A DNA stretch of 7,142 nt from contig DAJS01000029.1 in the NCBI GenBank assembly GCA_002496425.1, positions 63,757 to 70,898 of the forward strand, in the 5' to 3' direction. The position numbers and the translations under genes were made by a program. Origin of the DNA: Acidilobaceae archaeon UBA162. GTDB taxonomy: Archaea; Thermoproteota; Thermoprotei_A; Sulfolobales; Acidilobaceae. Under the pieces are notes generated by a model, which was given only the letters and a program-made list of their open reading frames with translations, was not told the DNA's origin and made no database searches. This document shows, one piece after another, positions 1-6,626 of the stretch (its first letter is position 1; the number at the start of each line of letters is the position of its first letter).

Positions 1-174
1 GAGATAGTTAGCTCCAAGGACAGCTACGCAGGCACATATGAGCTCTTTGACAAGGTAGCCATCGAGGTTGTCAAGAGGAGCTCAATAAGGGTGGTATTTA
101 TTGATGGCAAGAACCCCAAGAATATCATTAGAGCCCTAAAAGGGGAAGGCTTAGGGAGTATCGTTGGACCTTAG
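1..174 (+). CDS. pyrH: UMP kinase (uridylate kinase), C-terminal 57 residues, 5' end outside window
   Basis: Reading from base 1 in frame gives 57 residues ending at TAG 172-174; the start lies before the window. The segment AGTYELFDKVAIEVVKRS followed by IRVVFIDGKNPKNIIRAL and KGEGLGSIV matches the C-terminal end of archaeal UMP kinases. From memory the Sulfolobus enzyme has AGTYELLDPLAIKIVERS, then a KIRVIV strand and an ILKGEEVSSI tail. The enzyme phosphorylates UMP to UDP with ATP in the cytoplasm, within pyrimidine nucleotide synthesis, and belongs to the amino acid kinase fold family as a hexamer. The visible part covers the last helix and strand, not the catalytic residues. The gene converges on atpB with only five bases between the stop codons. 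Other amino acid kinase family members are less likely because the GTYELxDxxAI signature is specific to this group. Confidence 0.88.
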   Translation, partial: EIVSSKDSYAGTYELFDKVAIEVVKRSSIRVVFIDGKNPKNIIRALKGEGLGSIVGP

Positions 175-179
175 AGAGC

Positions 180-1577
180 CTAAGCCGCCTGCTGCCTGTA
201 CTTAGGGTGGTACCTCTTTATCATCTCTTCCTTTATGTTCGTCAGCTCGTCCTCTGGCAGTATCGACAGCACGTCCCAGGCCAGGTCCAGCGTCTGCTCT
301 ATTGGCCTGTTCTCAGTCATGCTCTGGCTCAGAAAGCTTTTCTCAAACTCGTCGGCGAACTTAAGGTACTTCCTCTCAGTGTCATTAAGGCTCTCCTCAC
401 CGACAACCGCCGCTAGGCTACGCAGCTCGACGCCCCTACTGTAGGCCGCGTAGAGCTGATCGCTCACTTGCGCGTGATCCTCTCTGGTCTTGCCAGGCCC
501 TATGCCCTCCTTCATCAGCCTTGACAGGCTCATGAGCACGTTTATGGGCGGGTATATGCCCCTGTTGTAGAGCTCCCTGCTAAGCACTATCTGGCCCTCA
601 GTTATGTAGCCGGTAAGGTCAGGTATCGGGTGAGTTATGTCGTCGTTAGGCATAGTGAGTATTGGCATTTGTGTTATGCTTCCATTCCTCCCATGCACCC
701 TTCCTGCCCTCTCATAGATGCTGGCGAGGTCGCTGTACATGTAGCCAGGATAGCCCTGCCTTCCAGGCACCTCCTCTCTCGCGGCACTGATCTCCCTCAG
801 GGCCTCGGCGTAGTTGGTCATGTCGGTCAGTATCACAAGTACATGCATGCCTCTCTCATAGGCCAGGTATTCAGCCAGAGTAAGCGCCGATCTTGGAGCA
901 ACTATCCTCAGCATTGCAGGCTCATTGGCGAGGTTAACAAACATGGCGACCTTCTTGAGGGCTCCTGTCTTTTCAAAGAACTTCCTAAAGAACATGAAGT
1001 CATCGTACTTTATACCTATGGCGGCAAAGACTACGCTGAACTCCTCCTCGCCCCTGACAGTAGCCTGCCTGGCTATCTGCGCGGCCAACTCATTATGAGG
1101 TAGCCCGCTGCCGCTGAATATGGGCAGCTTCTGGCCCCTCACGAGCGTGTTCATGCCATCAATAGCACTGATGCCAGTCTGTATGAAGTCCTCAGGGTAG
1201 GCCCTGACAGCTGGGTTTAGAGGGGCTCCATTTATGTCATACTTCTCCTCTGCGACTATCTCAGGCCCACCGTCTATCGGCTTCCCCAGCGGGTCAAAGA
1301 TCCTGCCCAACATGTCCTCTGAGACAGGCATCTCCAGGGTTCTGCCGAGGAACCTCACCTTGACGCCAGACGTAGATATGCCGGTGGTGCCCTCGAAGAC
1401 CTGAACTACGGCCACGTTGTTAGTGACCTCGAGTACCCTGCCCCTCCTCTTCTCGCCGTGAGAGAGTTCAACCTCAACTATCTCATCGTAGGCTACCCTG
1501 CTAATGCCCTCAACTATGAGAAGCGGCCCCTTGATCTCAGAGACATGCATATACTCCCTGACGCCGATCATGCTCAT
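180..1577 (-). CDS. atpB: A-type ATP synthase subunit B (non-catalytic/regulatory)
   Basis: This 465-residue protein has the normal length for archaeal subunit B, the nucleotide-binding but non-catalytic partner that alternates with A in the A3B3 head. An N-terminal beta-barrel (about 10-80) is followed by the RecA-like core. The P-loop position is degenerate, SGSGLPHNELA at 155-165, which is the family hallmark. Further signatures are VILTDMTNYAEALREIS (248-264), PGRQGYPGYMYSDL (271-284) and IYERAGRV (287-294). Arg353 in the SLSRL segment aligns with the arginine that reaches into the catalytic site of A. The C-terminal helical domain runs from about 365 to the end. The start is ATG at 1577, whose first four bases overlap the atpA stop (ATGA). 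An upstream GGTGGGGA supports it over the ATG six bases downstream. It is the last gene of the atpF-E-A-B operon and faces pyrH, so the usual downstream atpD is absent. No defect is visible. Confidence 0.97.
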   Translation of the reverse strand: MSMIGVREYMHVSEIKGPLLIVEGISRVAYDEIVEVELSHGEKRRGRVLEVTNNVAVVQVFEGTTGISTSGVKVRFLGRTLEMPVSEDMLGRIFDPLGKPIDGGPEIVAEEKYDINGAPLNPAVRAYPEDFIQTGISAIDGMNTLVRGQKLPIFSGSGLPHNELAAQIARQATVRGEEEFSVVFAAIGIKYDDFMFFRKFFEKTGALKKVAMFVNLANEPAMLRIVAPRSALTLAEYLAYERGMHVLVILTDMTNYAEALREISAAREEVPGRQGYPGYMYSDLASIYERAGRVHGRNGSITQMPILTMPNDDITHPIPDLTGYITEGQIVLSRELYNRGIYPPINVLMSLSRLMKEGIGPGKTREDHAQVSDQLYAAYSRGVELRSLAAVVGEESLNDTERKYLKFADEFEKSFLSQSMTENRPIEQTLDLAWDVLSILPEDELTNIKEEMIKRYHPKYRQQAA

Positions 1578-3379
1578 TGCTCCCCACCTTCTAGCTTTGA
1601 GATGACCTCTACTACTTTCTTTGCTAGCTTCTCTATCTCGTCTACCTTTTCGTTGGGCACCGTGTATCTCGCTCTCATCATGTCCGTGTAGAGCCTGCCT
1701 AGCGACTCCTTTATTTTGCTTACTGTGACGTTCCGCTTTACCGCCTCTGAAGCAGCGTTGTAGAACTCCACGAACATCCTCATCATAGCGGCCTGCTTCT
1801 GTGGTGTTGAGAATGTATCTATCGGGTCAAAAGCGTTCTGCTTCAGCAGACCCTCCCTTATCAGCCTCGCCGCTTCAAGAACTAGCTTGTCATGCTCACT
1901 GAGACCCTCAGTGCCCACTAGCCTCACTATCTCACGCAGCTGGTTCTCCCTGATCAGTATGTCCATTATGGTCTCCCTCTCCTTTAGCCAGCCTGGGTCG
2001 ACATTCTTGTGCCACCAGTCCGCCACGCTCTCGTAATAGGCGCTGTAGCTGGTTATCCAGTTTATTGCTGGATAGTGCCTGCTGTAGGCCAATGCCGTAT
2101 CAAGCGCCCAGAACACCTTGGTGAACCTCTTGGTGTGCGTTGTTACAGGCTCAGTGAAGTCCCCGCCCGGTGGGCTCACGGCACCAATGACCGTCACGCT
2201 GCCCAGCCTCTCCGGACTACCAAGGGCTCTCACCTTACCTGCCCTCTCGTAGAACTCGGCCAGCCTTGAGGCCAGGTAGCTCGGGTATCCCTCTTCAGCG
2301 GGCATCTCCTCAAGCCTTCCAGCCAGCTCCCTGAGGGCCTCGGCCCACCTGCTGGTAGAGTCGGCCACTATGAGCACGTCATAGCCCATGTCCCTGTAGT
2401 ACTCCGCCATTGTTATTCCGACATAAATGCTTGCCTCCCTAGCTGCGACAGGCATGTTGCTGGTGTTGGCTATGAGTATGGTTCTCTCCATAAGCGGGTG
2501 ACCGCTCCAGGGATCCATGTAATGCGGGAACCTCTCGAGGACCTCCGTCATCTCGTTGCCACGCTCGCCACAACCAATGTATATTATGACGTTGGCCGAC
2601 GACCATTGGGCCAGGTTATGCAACGTCACGGTCTTGCCGGTGCCGAAGCCGCCAGGTATCATCCCTGTGCCTCCCTTAGCCATTGGGAACAGGAGGTCTA
2701 TGATCCTCATGCCAGTTATTAGTGGCTCTGCGGGCTCAAACTTGAGACTGTAGGGCCTTGGTATCCTTACAGGCCAGCGGTGGGCCAGGAAGACCTGACG
2801 CACGTCGCCACCTCCCATGTCTACCTCCGCTATTGGGTCGAGTATCGTGTAGTCGCCCTCAGGCGCCAGCCACTTGAGAGTGCCCCTTATGTTTGGAGGC
2901 ACAAGAACCCTGTGCTGCATTAACCCGGTCTCCTGGACAAGGCCGAGTATGTCGCCGCCCTCAACCTTATCGTTAGGCTTAAGCCTCTCCAGAGGCGCGA
3001 AGTGCCACTTCTTGTCTCTGGGTAGCGCGTGCACGGAGATGCCGCGCTCTATGAATATTGACCTGGCAGGGTTCCTCTTCCCTATCTCATCAGCTATCCT
3101 AGGGAGAGGCCTCTGGATGCCATCATAGATACTGCCCAGCAGCCCAGGTCCAAGCTCAACGCTCAGGGGTGAGCCTGTGCCCTCAACTGGCTCGCCGGGC
3201 CTTAGGCCGCTTGTTGACTCGTAGACTTGTATGTATGCCGTGTCGCCGTGTATCCTGGTAACCTCGCCCACCAGGCCTTCTTCACCTACCTTGACCATCT
3301 CGTACATCTGGACGCCGGACATGTTGCTAGCTACGACGAGGGGACCTGATACTCTGATTATGCGTCCCTTCACCAGCAT
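1574..3379 (-). CDS. atpA: A-type ATP synthase subunit A (catalytic)
   Basis: This 601-residue protein is the catalytic subunit of the archaeal rotary ATP synthase; three copies with B form the head where ATP is made or hydrolysed. An N-terminal barrel (1-75) is followed by the A-specific non-homologous insert (about 110-195). The RecA core carries the P-loop GGFGTGKT at 243-250 (Lys249, Thr250), the GERGNEM motif at 271-277 with the catalytic Glu272, the Walker B strand VLIVAD ending in Asp340, then STSRWAEALREL (341-352). EEMPAEEGYPSYL (357-369) and the C-terminal helical domain complete the family pattern. The P-loop is unusual: most archaeal A subunits have GPFGSGKT, so Pro is replaced by Gly244 and Ser by Thr247. 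The start ATG overlaps the atpE stop by one base (TGATG). A perfect GGTGAT lies 5 nt ahead. No intein interrupts the P-loop region, a known insertion site in other archaea. Confidence 0.97.
   Translation of the reverse strand: MLVKGRIIRVSGPLVVASNMSGVQMYEMVKVGEEGLVGEVTRIHGDTAYIQVYESTSGLRPGEPVEGTGSPLSVELGPGLLGSIYDGIQRPLPRIADEIGKRNPARSIFIERGISVHALPRDKKWHFAPLERLKPNDKVEGGDILGLVQETGLMQHRVLVPPNIRGTLKWLAPEGDYTILDPIAEVDMGGGDVRQVFLAHRWPVRIPRPYSLKFEPAEPLITGMRIIDLLFPMAKGGTGMIPGGFGTGKTVTLHNLAQWSSANVIIYIGCGERGNEMTEVLERFPHYMDPWSGHPLMERTILIANTSNMPVAAREASIYVGITMAEYYRDMGYDVLIVADSTSRWAEALRELAGRLEEMPAEEGYPSYLASRLAEFYERAGKVRALGSPERLGSVTVIGAVSPPGGDFTEPVTTHTKRFTKVFWALDTALAYSRHYPAINWITSYSAYYESVADWWHKNVDPGWLKERETIMDILIRENQLREIVRLVGTEGLSEHDKLVLEAARLIREGLLKQNAFDPIDTFSTPQKQAAMMRMFVEFYNAASEAVKRNVTVSKIKESLGRLYTDMMRARYTVPNEKVDEIEKLAKKVVEVISKLEGGEQ
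1581..1588 (-). promoter_or_regulatory. Shine-Dalgarno site of atpB
   Basis: On the minus strand this reads GGTGGGGA, three bases before the ATG at 1577; from the GGTG core the spacing is 7 nt. It favours this ATG over the next one at 1571, which would be 13 nt from the core. Confidence 0.6.
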
Positions 3380-3984
3380 CAGGCATCACCAAAGAGCTTC
3401 CTTGAGATCAGGCCCCTGAGAGTTACCTCATTCTCGGCCAACAGTTGATCAATAGTTAGGTCTATCCTCATGCTGCTGTCCTCGGAAAGGGCTACAAAGC
3501 CCCCTATTATATCTGTCGAACCTTCAGCTACCTCAAAGCCATACTTGCTGGCCAGCTCCCTGAGTAGCTCTATATCGTCCTTGCGGCACAGGAGCGTGAA
3601 CTTGACTCCCTTGCTGGCCTCCTGCGCCACGGCACTTATAGCCCTCTCTAAATAGCTCCTGTACCAATCACCTCTGTCCGTGGCCAACCGCCTGCGGACC
3701 TCTGAGAAAACCTCATCAATGTACCTGGCCCTCAACTGATCAGCCCTTAGCTTGACCTTGAGGTCTGCTTCAGCCTCGGCGCTCCTGAGCCTCTCTGAGG
3801 CCTCTAAGGCCTTAGACTCTATAGCGTTCCTAGTCCTCGTCATGGCCTCTAAGAGCGCTGAGTCAAGCAGCTTTCTGGCAGCTGATAGAGCTGAGTCCAG
3901 CTTAGCATCGAGCTCCGAGGCCCTTGCATCTACTATTGTTGTGGCCATCTTTCTGGCATCACCGATTACGTTCAATTCCCTCAC
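3379..3984 (-). CDS. atpE: A-type ATP synthase subunit E (peripheral stalk)
   Basis: This 201-residue protein has the two-part design of subunit E. Residues about 14-95 form a long Ala/Glu/Arg-rich helix with few prolines or glycines. A mixed alpha/beta C-terminal domain (about 105-201) binds the top of the A3B3 head. In the family, E pairs with subunit H (G) as the peripheral stalk that resists rotation. The recognisable C-terminal block is GGFVALSEDSSMRIDLTIDQ (161-180) followed by a closing KLFGDA. Sequence conservation is low in this family, so position between atpF and atpA adds weight. The longest frame starts at GTG 3984, which overlaps the atpF stop (GTGA) but has only a distant GGAGG ahead. 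An ATG at 3948 has a perfect GGTGAT 9 nt upstream and would give 189 residues. Both starts are plausible. No H subunit gene is visible nearby. Confidence 0.93.
   Translation of the reverse strand: MRELNVIGDARKMATTIVDARASELDAKLDSALSAARKLLDSALLEAMTRTRNAIESKALEASERLRSAEAEADLKVKLRADQLRARYIDEVFSEVRRRLATDRGDWYRSYLERAISAVAQEASKGVKFTLLCRKDDIELLRELASKYGFEVAEGSTDIIGGFVALSEDSSMRIDLTIDQLLAENEVTLRGLISRKLFGDA
3385..3390 (-). promoter_or_regulatory. Shine-Dalgarno site of atpA
   Basis: On the minus strand this is GGTGAT, then GCCTG, then the ATG at 3379. It is a full match to the archaeal anti-Shine-Dalgarno core at normal spacing and lies inside the last codons of atpE. With the TGATG stop-start overlap it indicates translational coupling and high initiation of atpA. 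Confidence 0.75.
3958..3963 (-). promoter_or_regulatory. Shine-Dalgarno-like GGTGAT inside atpE
   Basis: GGTGAT lies 9 nt before an in-frame ATG (3946-3948, codon 13 of the long form of atpE). It is a better ribosome site than anything close to the annotated GTG at 3984. It may therefore mark the true atpE start or a second start. The same nine bases GGTGATGCC recur at the end of atpE, where they serve atpA. Confidence 0.45.
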
Positions 3985-4283
3985 CCGAAGCCCAGAGCCT
4001 CCATTAACAGCTTTTCAATATTTATGGGCGCAGCCTTAGACCACCTTGTGGGCAGCACTAGGAGCGTGACGCCAGCTCTAACGGCTTCCTCCCTGAGCCT
4101 ATTCTCGTCAGCAACTATGTGCTTAAGCACTATCACTATCTTTGAGCCTGATTGAGCTGCCTGCCTCAGGGCCAGCTCTGCCTCCCGCTGGCTGTTAGCC
4201 TCAATCACTCTAGCACCAACCATCCTGAACAGGGGCAGGCTTATCCTGTCCCCAATGACCGTTACTGTGGTCTCCTGTGACAC
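3981..4283 (-). CDS. atpF: A-type ATP synthase subunit F (central stalk)
   Basis: This 100-residue protein fits subunit F, a small Rossmann-like protein that sits on the central shaft with subunit D. The N-terminal strand TVTVIGDR leads into an LPLFRMVGARVIEA segment, equivalent to the family pattern of a short strand, a glycine turn and the first helix. The central hydrophobic strand KIVIVLKHIVADE and the later TLLVLPTRW strand with its proline also match the family. A C-terminal helix (about 88-98) would contact D. The start is GTG at 4283, backed by GGTGAGG at 4288-4294. It is the first gene of the minus-strand operon. Its stop overlaps the GTG of atpE by four bases. The protein is close to the usual length of about 100 residues. 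Identification rests on short motifs plus operon position, which here is strong. Confidence 0.93.
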   Translation of the reverse strand: MSQETTVTVIGDRISLPLFRMVGARVIEANSQREAELALRQAAQSGSKIVIVLKHIVADENRLREEAVRAGVTLLVLPTRWSKAAPINIEKLLMEALGFG

Positions 4284-4287
4284 GATA

Positions 4288-4294
4288 CCTCACC
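4288..4294 (-). promoter_or_regulatory. Shine-Dalgarno site of atpF
   Basis: On the minus strand this reads GGTGAGG, followed by TATC and the GTG start at 4283. It pairs with the archaeal 16S rRNA tail (AUCACCUCC) and supports the GTG as the true start. Confidence 0.7.
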
Positions 4295-4357
4295 GAGATG
4301 TGAACGCTTAGCATTTTATTGTTTACTAACTTCCTGGAATCCTTTAAGAGCGCGAAC

Positions 4358-4366
4358 CTTTAAAAT
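4358..4366 (+). promoter_or_regulatory. Probable TATA box of atpI
   Basis: CTTTAAAAT is preceded by the BRE-like bases CGAAC. Its centre is about 36 nt from the TTG start. The expected transcript start is therefore near 4385-4390, leaving a leader of roughly 8-13 nt that just holds the GAGG at 4391-4394. Confidence 0.55.
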
Positions 4367-4397
4367 AGCCTCCAAGCCATATGCTCACCTGAGGCCC

Positions 4398-6440
4398 TTG
4401 ATAGTACCTAACAGACTTGAGGAGGTGCTGATAGCAGTACCTAATGAACTCTATGATAGGGCGCTCGCCATGGTGGCAACAGAGGGCCTCCTGCACGCCA
4501 CAGAGCCTCCTCATGAGCTCTCTAAATACCAGCTGAGGGGTTATAGGAAGCTCAGCGCTGAGAGTCAGGAAAGGAGATCAAGGATAGAGGGGTTCTACAA
4601 GTCGCTAGGCCTGAACCCAGCCGTTGAGGAGGGCCTAGAGATAAGGGTCAGCGACTGGGACCGCACCTATGCTGAGATAGTTGAGGAGAACTCAGAGTTA
4701 GACAAGTACTTTGCTGCCATAAGCGAGAGAGTAAGCGAGGTGAGCGCCAGAATTGTAGAGCTTGAGGGGCTGCGCTCGACCCTTGAGGTCCTTGGAGGCC
4801 TAGAGGCGAACATAACTGCAGCCTGGTCAGGAATATACATCAGGGCAGCAGTAGGTGTTGTTGACCTGAAGAGCGCAAGCGAGGCAATAGAGGCCGCCAA
4901 AAAGTACGGGCTATTAGTTGCCTCGGAGCAGACAGGTGATCAGGCCATAGTTGCGGTTGCTGGCCCGCCAGAGGCCCTGAGGCGCGCGTTGGGTGACCTC
5001 TCAAAGGCAGGCTGGCGCCAGGCCATTATACCACCAGGGCTGCCGGGCTCGCCCAAGGCGTGCCTCAATGCGATAAACGAGCAGCTCTCTAGGCTGACCG
5101 CCGAGCTCGAAGCCATCAGGTCTGAGTCCTCGAAGAGGCTTCCTGAGCTCAGGAGATACTATACAAAGGTTTATGCCATATCCGAGGTAGCTAAGATGCT
5201 GAGCTACACTGCTAGGACGGACAGCACATCATTCTTGCATGGCTACGTTGATGTAAAAGATGTTAGGAGGCTGACGGCAGTCCTAGACACCTGTTGCAGG
5301 GGGAGCTACATCCTCCTGAGGCTAGGTACTAGGCGCGGTGAGCGCGAGGTGCCAACTAAAGTAGACCTGCCAGGTTACTTCAGGTGGTATCAGGCCATCG
5401 TTAATATGTACGGAACTCCTTCCAGCGACGAGCTTGTGCCAACGATCTTCATGGCAGTAACGATGCCAATAATATTTGGGCTCATGTTCCCTGACTTAGG
5501 TCATGGGCTGGTGCTGCTCCTCTTTGCCCTATTTTACATGTTGCCCAGGAGCAGGGATATAGCCAAGGTAGCGGCCGTCCTCGGCGTGGCAGGCATGATA
5601 ACAGGCTTCCTGGCGGGCGAGTTCTTCGGTCCAGTGCCGGCTGGCTGGATAGACTTGTTCTGGCACCGCCTGGGCTTCGCCGTGCCCCCGCTGCTGTCTC
5701 CCATAGACGCTGCGACGTCGCCCAGTACATCAAGCTATACCATTACCCTGTTTGACTTGATACTTGACCTGTCGTTCTGGATAGGGGGCTTCATGTTGGT
5801 CTTTGGTAACCTGTTAGGAATAGCTAATGATGTGTTTAGCCGCAACTATGAGGACCTGTTAACCAAGAGGCTCCCACTGACGCTGCTCTTCCTCGCCGCC
5901 GAGCTGCCATTCCTGGTCTACTTCAACGCATTTAAGGCTGGCGGCATTATTGAGCAGGGCCTGTTCGACCTAGGCCATGGAGGCCCCATGCAGGCCTTCA
6001 TGTTCTATGGGGCCATAGCGTCCCTCATATGGCTTGTCCTAGGCGAGGGGCTCTACAGCGCTGCCATGGGTGAGGGGTTCAGGCTGAACCCATATGAGAG
6101 CTTCCTCAGCCTCTTTGAGGGCATGCTGTTGGCCATAGGTAACACGATAAGCTTCCTAAGGATCTTGGGGCTGAGCCTCGCCCACGCAGGCCTCATGGTT
6201 GGCTTTGCTGTGCTCTACTATGTAGTTCTGGCAGGGATGCACTACTCCCCAGCCGGCTGGGCCTCTGCCATCCTCATATACATAATAGGCAACATACTGA
6301 CCGCCGGGCTAGAGGGCATCGTGGCCTTTGCCCATGATCTTAGGCTTCACTTCTACGAGTGGTTCAACAAGTTCTACAGGGGATTCGGCATACCCTTCAC
6401 GCCGATATCCGTTCCGGGAGTCAGGTTCGTGGTTGTGTGA
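4398..6440 (+). CDS. atpI: A-type ATP synthase subunit I (a subunit, membrane stator)
   Basis: This 680-residue protein is the archaeal equivalent of the V-ATPase 100-116 kDa a subunit. It provides the ion half-channels against the c-ring and anchors the peripheral stalks. The N-terminal half (1 to about 340) is cytoplasmic and contains two coiled-coil stretches (about 95-130 and 222-262). The membrane half begins near 346 with roughly seven to eight hydrophobic segments (about 346-363, 368-382, 388-410, 450-477, 490-510, 530-553, 570-612, 618-645). Hallmarks are FPDLGHG (364-370) and SFLRILGLSLAHAGL (585-599), whose Arg588 corresponds to the essential Arg735 of yeast Vph1. The final block is LEGIVAFAHDLRLHFYEWF (638-656), with Glu639 and Arg649 matching Vph1 Glu789 and Arg799. 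The start is TTG at 4398, with GAGG only three bases ahead and no upstream in-frame alternative. It is transcribed divergently from the atpF-E-A-B operon. The protein is intact and of normal length. Confidence 0.96.
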   Translation: MIVPNRLEEVLIAVPNELYDRALAMVATEGLLHATEPPHELSKYQLRGYRKLSAESQERRSRIEGFYKSLGLNPAVEEGLEIRVSDWDRTYAEIVEENSELDKYFAAISERVSEVSARIVELEGLRSTLEVLGGLEANITAAWSGIYIRAAVGVVDLKSASEAIEAAKKYGLLVASEQTGDQAIVAVAGPPEALRRALGDLSKAGWRQAIIPPGLPGSPKACLNAINEQLSRLTAELEAIRSESSKRLPELRRYYTKVYAISEVAKMLSYTARTDSTSFLHGYVDVKDVRRLTAVLDTCCRGSYILLRLGTRRGEREVPTKVDLPGYFRWYQAIVNMYGTPSSDELVPTIFMAVTMPIIFGLMFPDLGHGLVLLLFALFYMLPRSRDIAKVAAVLGVAGMITGFLAGEFFGPVPAGWIDLFWHRLGFAVPPLLSPIDAATSPSTSSYTITLFDLILDLSFWIGGFMLVFGNLLGIANDVFSRNYEDLLTKRLPLTLLFLAAELPFLVYFNAFKAGGIIEQGLFDLGHGGPMQAFMFYGAIASLIWLVLGEGLYSAAMGEGFRLNPYESFLSLFEGMLLAIGNTISFLRILGLSLAHAGLMVGFAVLYYVVLAGMHYSPAGWASAILIYIIGNILTAGLEGIVAFAHDLRLHFYEWFNKFYRGFGIPFTPISVPGVRFVVV

Positions 6441-6577
6441 GCCCTAGTTAATTAACCCTTAAGCAGTTACGTAGAGCGGCGCGATGAAGAAGATTAGTAT
6501 TACCGAACCTCATGAGGACAGACGCCAGAGTCGAGCGCCCTTCATAGGATCCCTTAACAATAGGTAAACAAACCAAT
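6441..6577. other. Spacer between atpI and the padR promoter, no clear gene
   Basis: No T-run terminator follows the atpI stop. The stretch opens with an AT-rich TTAATTAA palindrome (6448-6455). It holds a 27-codon ATG frame at 6484-6567 with no ribosome site and no recognisable product. A 5-bp pair GGCGC (6478-6482) and GCGCC (6535-6539) could close a hairpin around 52 nt. None of this is strong enough to call as a gene or RNA. Confidence 0.4.
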
Positions 6578-6584
6578 AGAGATA

Positions 6585-6593
6585 GATATATTT
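6585..6593 (+). promoter_or_regulatory. Probable TATA box of the padR-family gene
   Basis: GATATATTT sits in an AT-rich stretch, with its centre about 38 nt before the TTG start. Transcription would begin near 6612-6616, inside the palindrome at 6603-6626. A copy of AGAGATA (6578-6584) abuts it on the left and the inverted TATCTCT (6602-6608) follows on the right. Confidence 0.55.
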
Positions 6594-6602
6594 CCTGGTG
6601 AT

Positions 6603-6626
6603 ATCTCTAACCTGGAGGTTAGAGAT
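6603..6626 (+). promoter_or_regulatory. Perfect 24-bp palindrome, candidate PadR operator containing the Shine-Dalgarno site
   Basis: The left arm ATCTCTAACCT (6603-6613) and right arm AGGTTAGAGAT (6616-6626) are exact inverted copies separated by GG. The palindrome ends one base before the TTG start codon. It contains GGAGG (6614-6618), 8 nt ahead of that start, and covers the transcription start predicted from the TATA box. A dimeric repressor bound here would block initiation of transcription. In RNA made from further upstream, the same arms would fold into a hairpin hiding the ribosome site. Binding by the neighbouring PadR protein is inferred, not shown. Confidence 0.72.

Larger units (their letters stand above)
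4284..4397. promoter_or_regulatory. Divergent promoter region between atpF and atpI
   Basis: This 114-nt AT-richer gap lies between two head-to-head transcription units. Read on the plus strand, CTTTAAAAT at 4358-4366 is a good archaeal TATA box. With about 25 nt to the start site, transcription would begin near 4385-4390 and give atpI a very short leader. On the minus strand there are two candidates for the atpF operon: CTTAAAG (4342-4348), giving a leader of about 35 nt, and AATAAAA (4314-4320), giving one of about 8 nt. The two TATA candidates CTTAAAG and CTTTAAAA sit only about 17 bp apart, so factors bound there could interfere with each other or coordinate the two units. Positions are inferred from motif spacing only. 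Confidence 0.6.

Noticed and set aside
630..1103. 157-codon plus-strand open frame opposite atpB
   Set aside because: It lies wholly antisense to a strongly conserved gene and its translation shows no family pattern; it is a shadow of atpB codon bias. The other antisense frames over atpA, atpE and atpI were dismissed for the same reason.
2600..2700. Intein insertion in the atpA P-loop region
   Set aside because: The reading frame runs through the P-loop without any extra segment and the protein has normal length.
4381..4392. Three-codon leader frame ATG CTC ACC TGA just before atpI
   Set aside because: The predicted transcript start lies within or after it and it has no ribosome site; most likely chance.
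6478..6539. Possible C/D box guide RNA: GCGATGA and TCGA near a GGCGC/GCGCC terminal pair
   Set aside because: The boxes deviate from RUGAUGA and CUGA, and the 5-bp stem uses the bases that should form the k-turn bulge. The geometry therefore does not fit a real C/D RNA.
6484..6567. 27-codon ATG frame between atpI and padR (MKKISITEP...)
   Set aside because: There is no ribosome site, no family resemblance, and a frame of this length is expected by chance. A TATA-like CTTAAG lies about 25 nt upstream but is not convincing.
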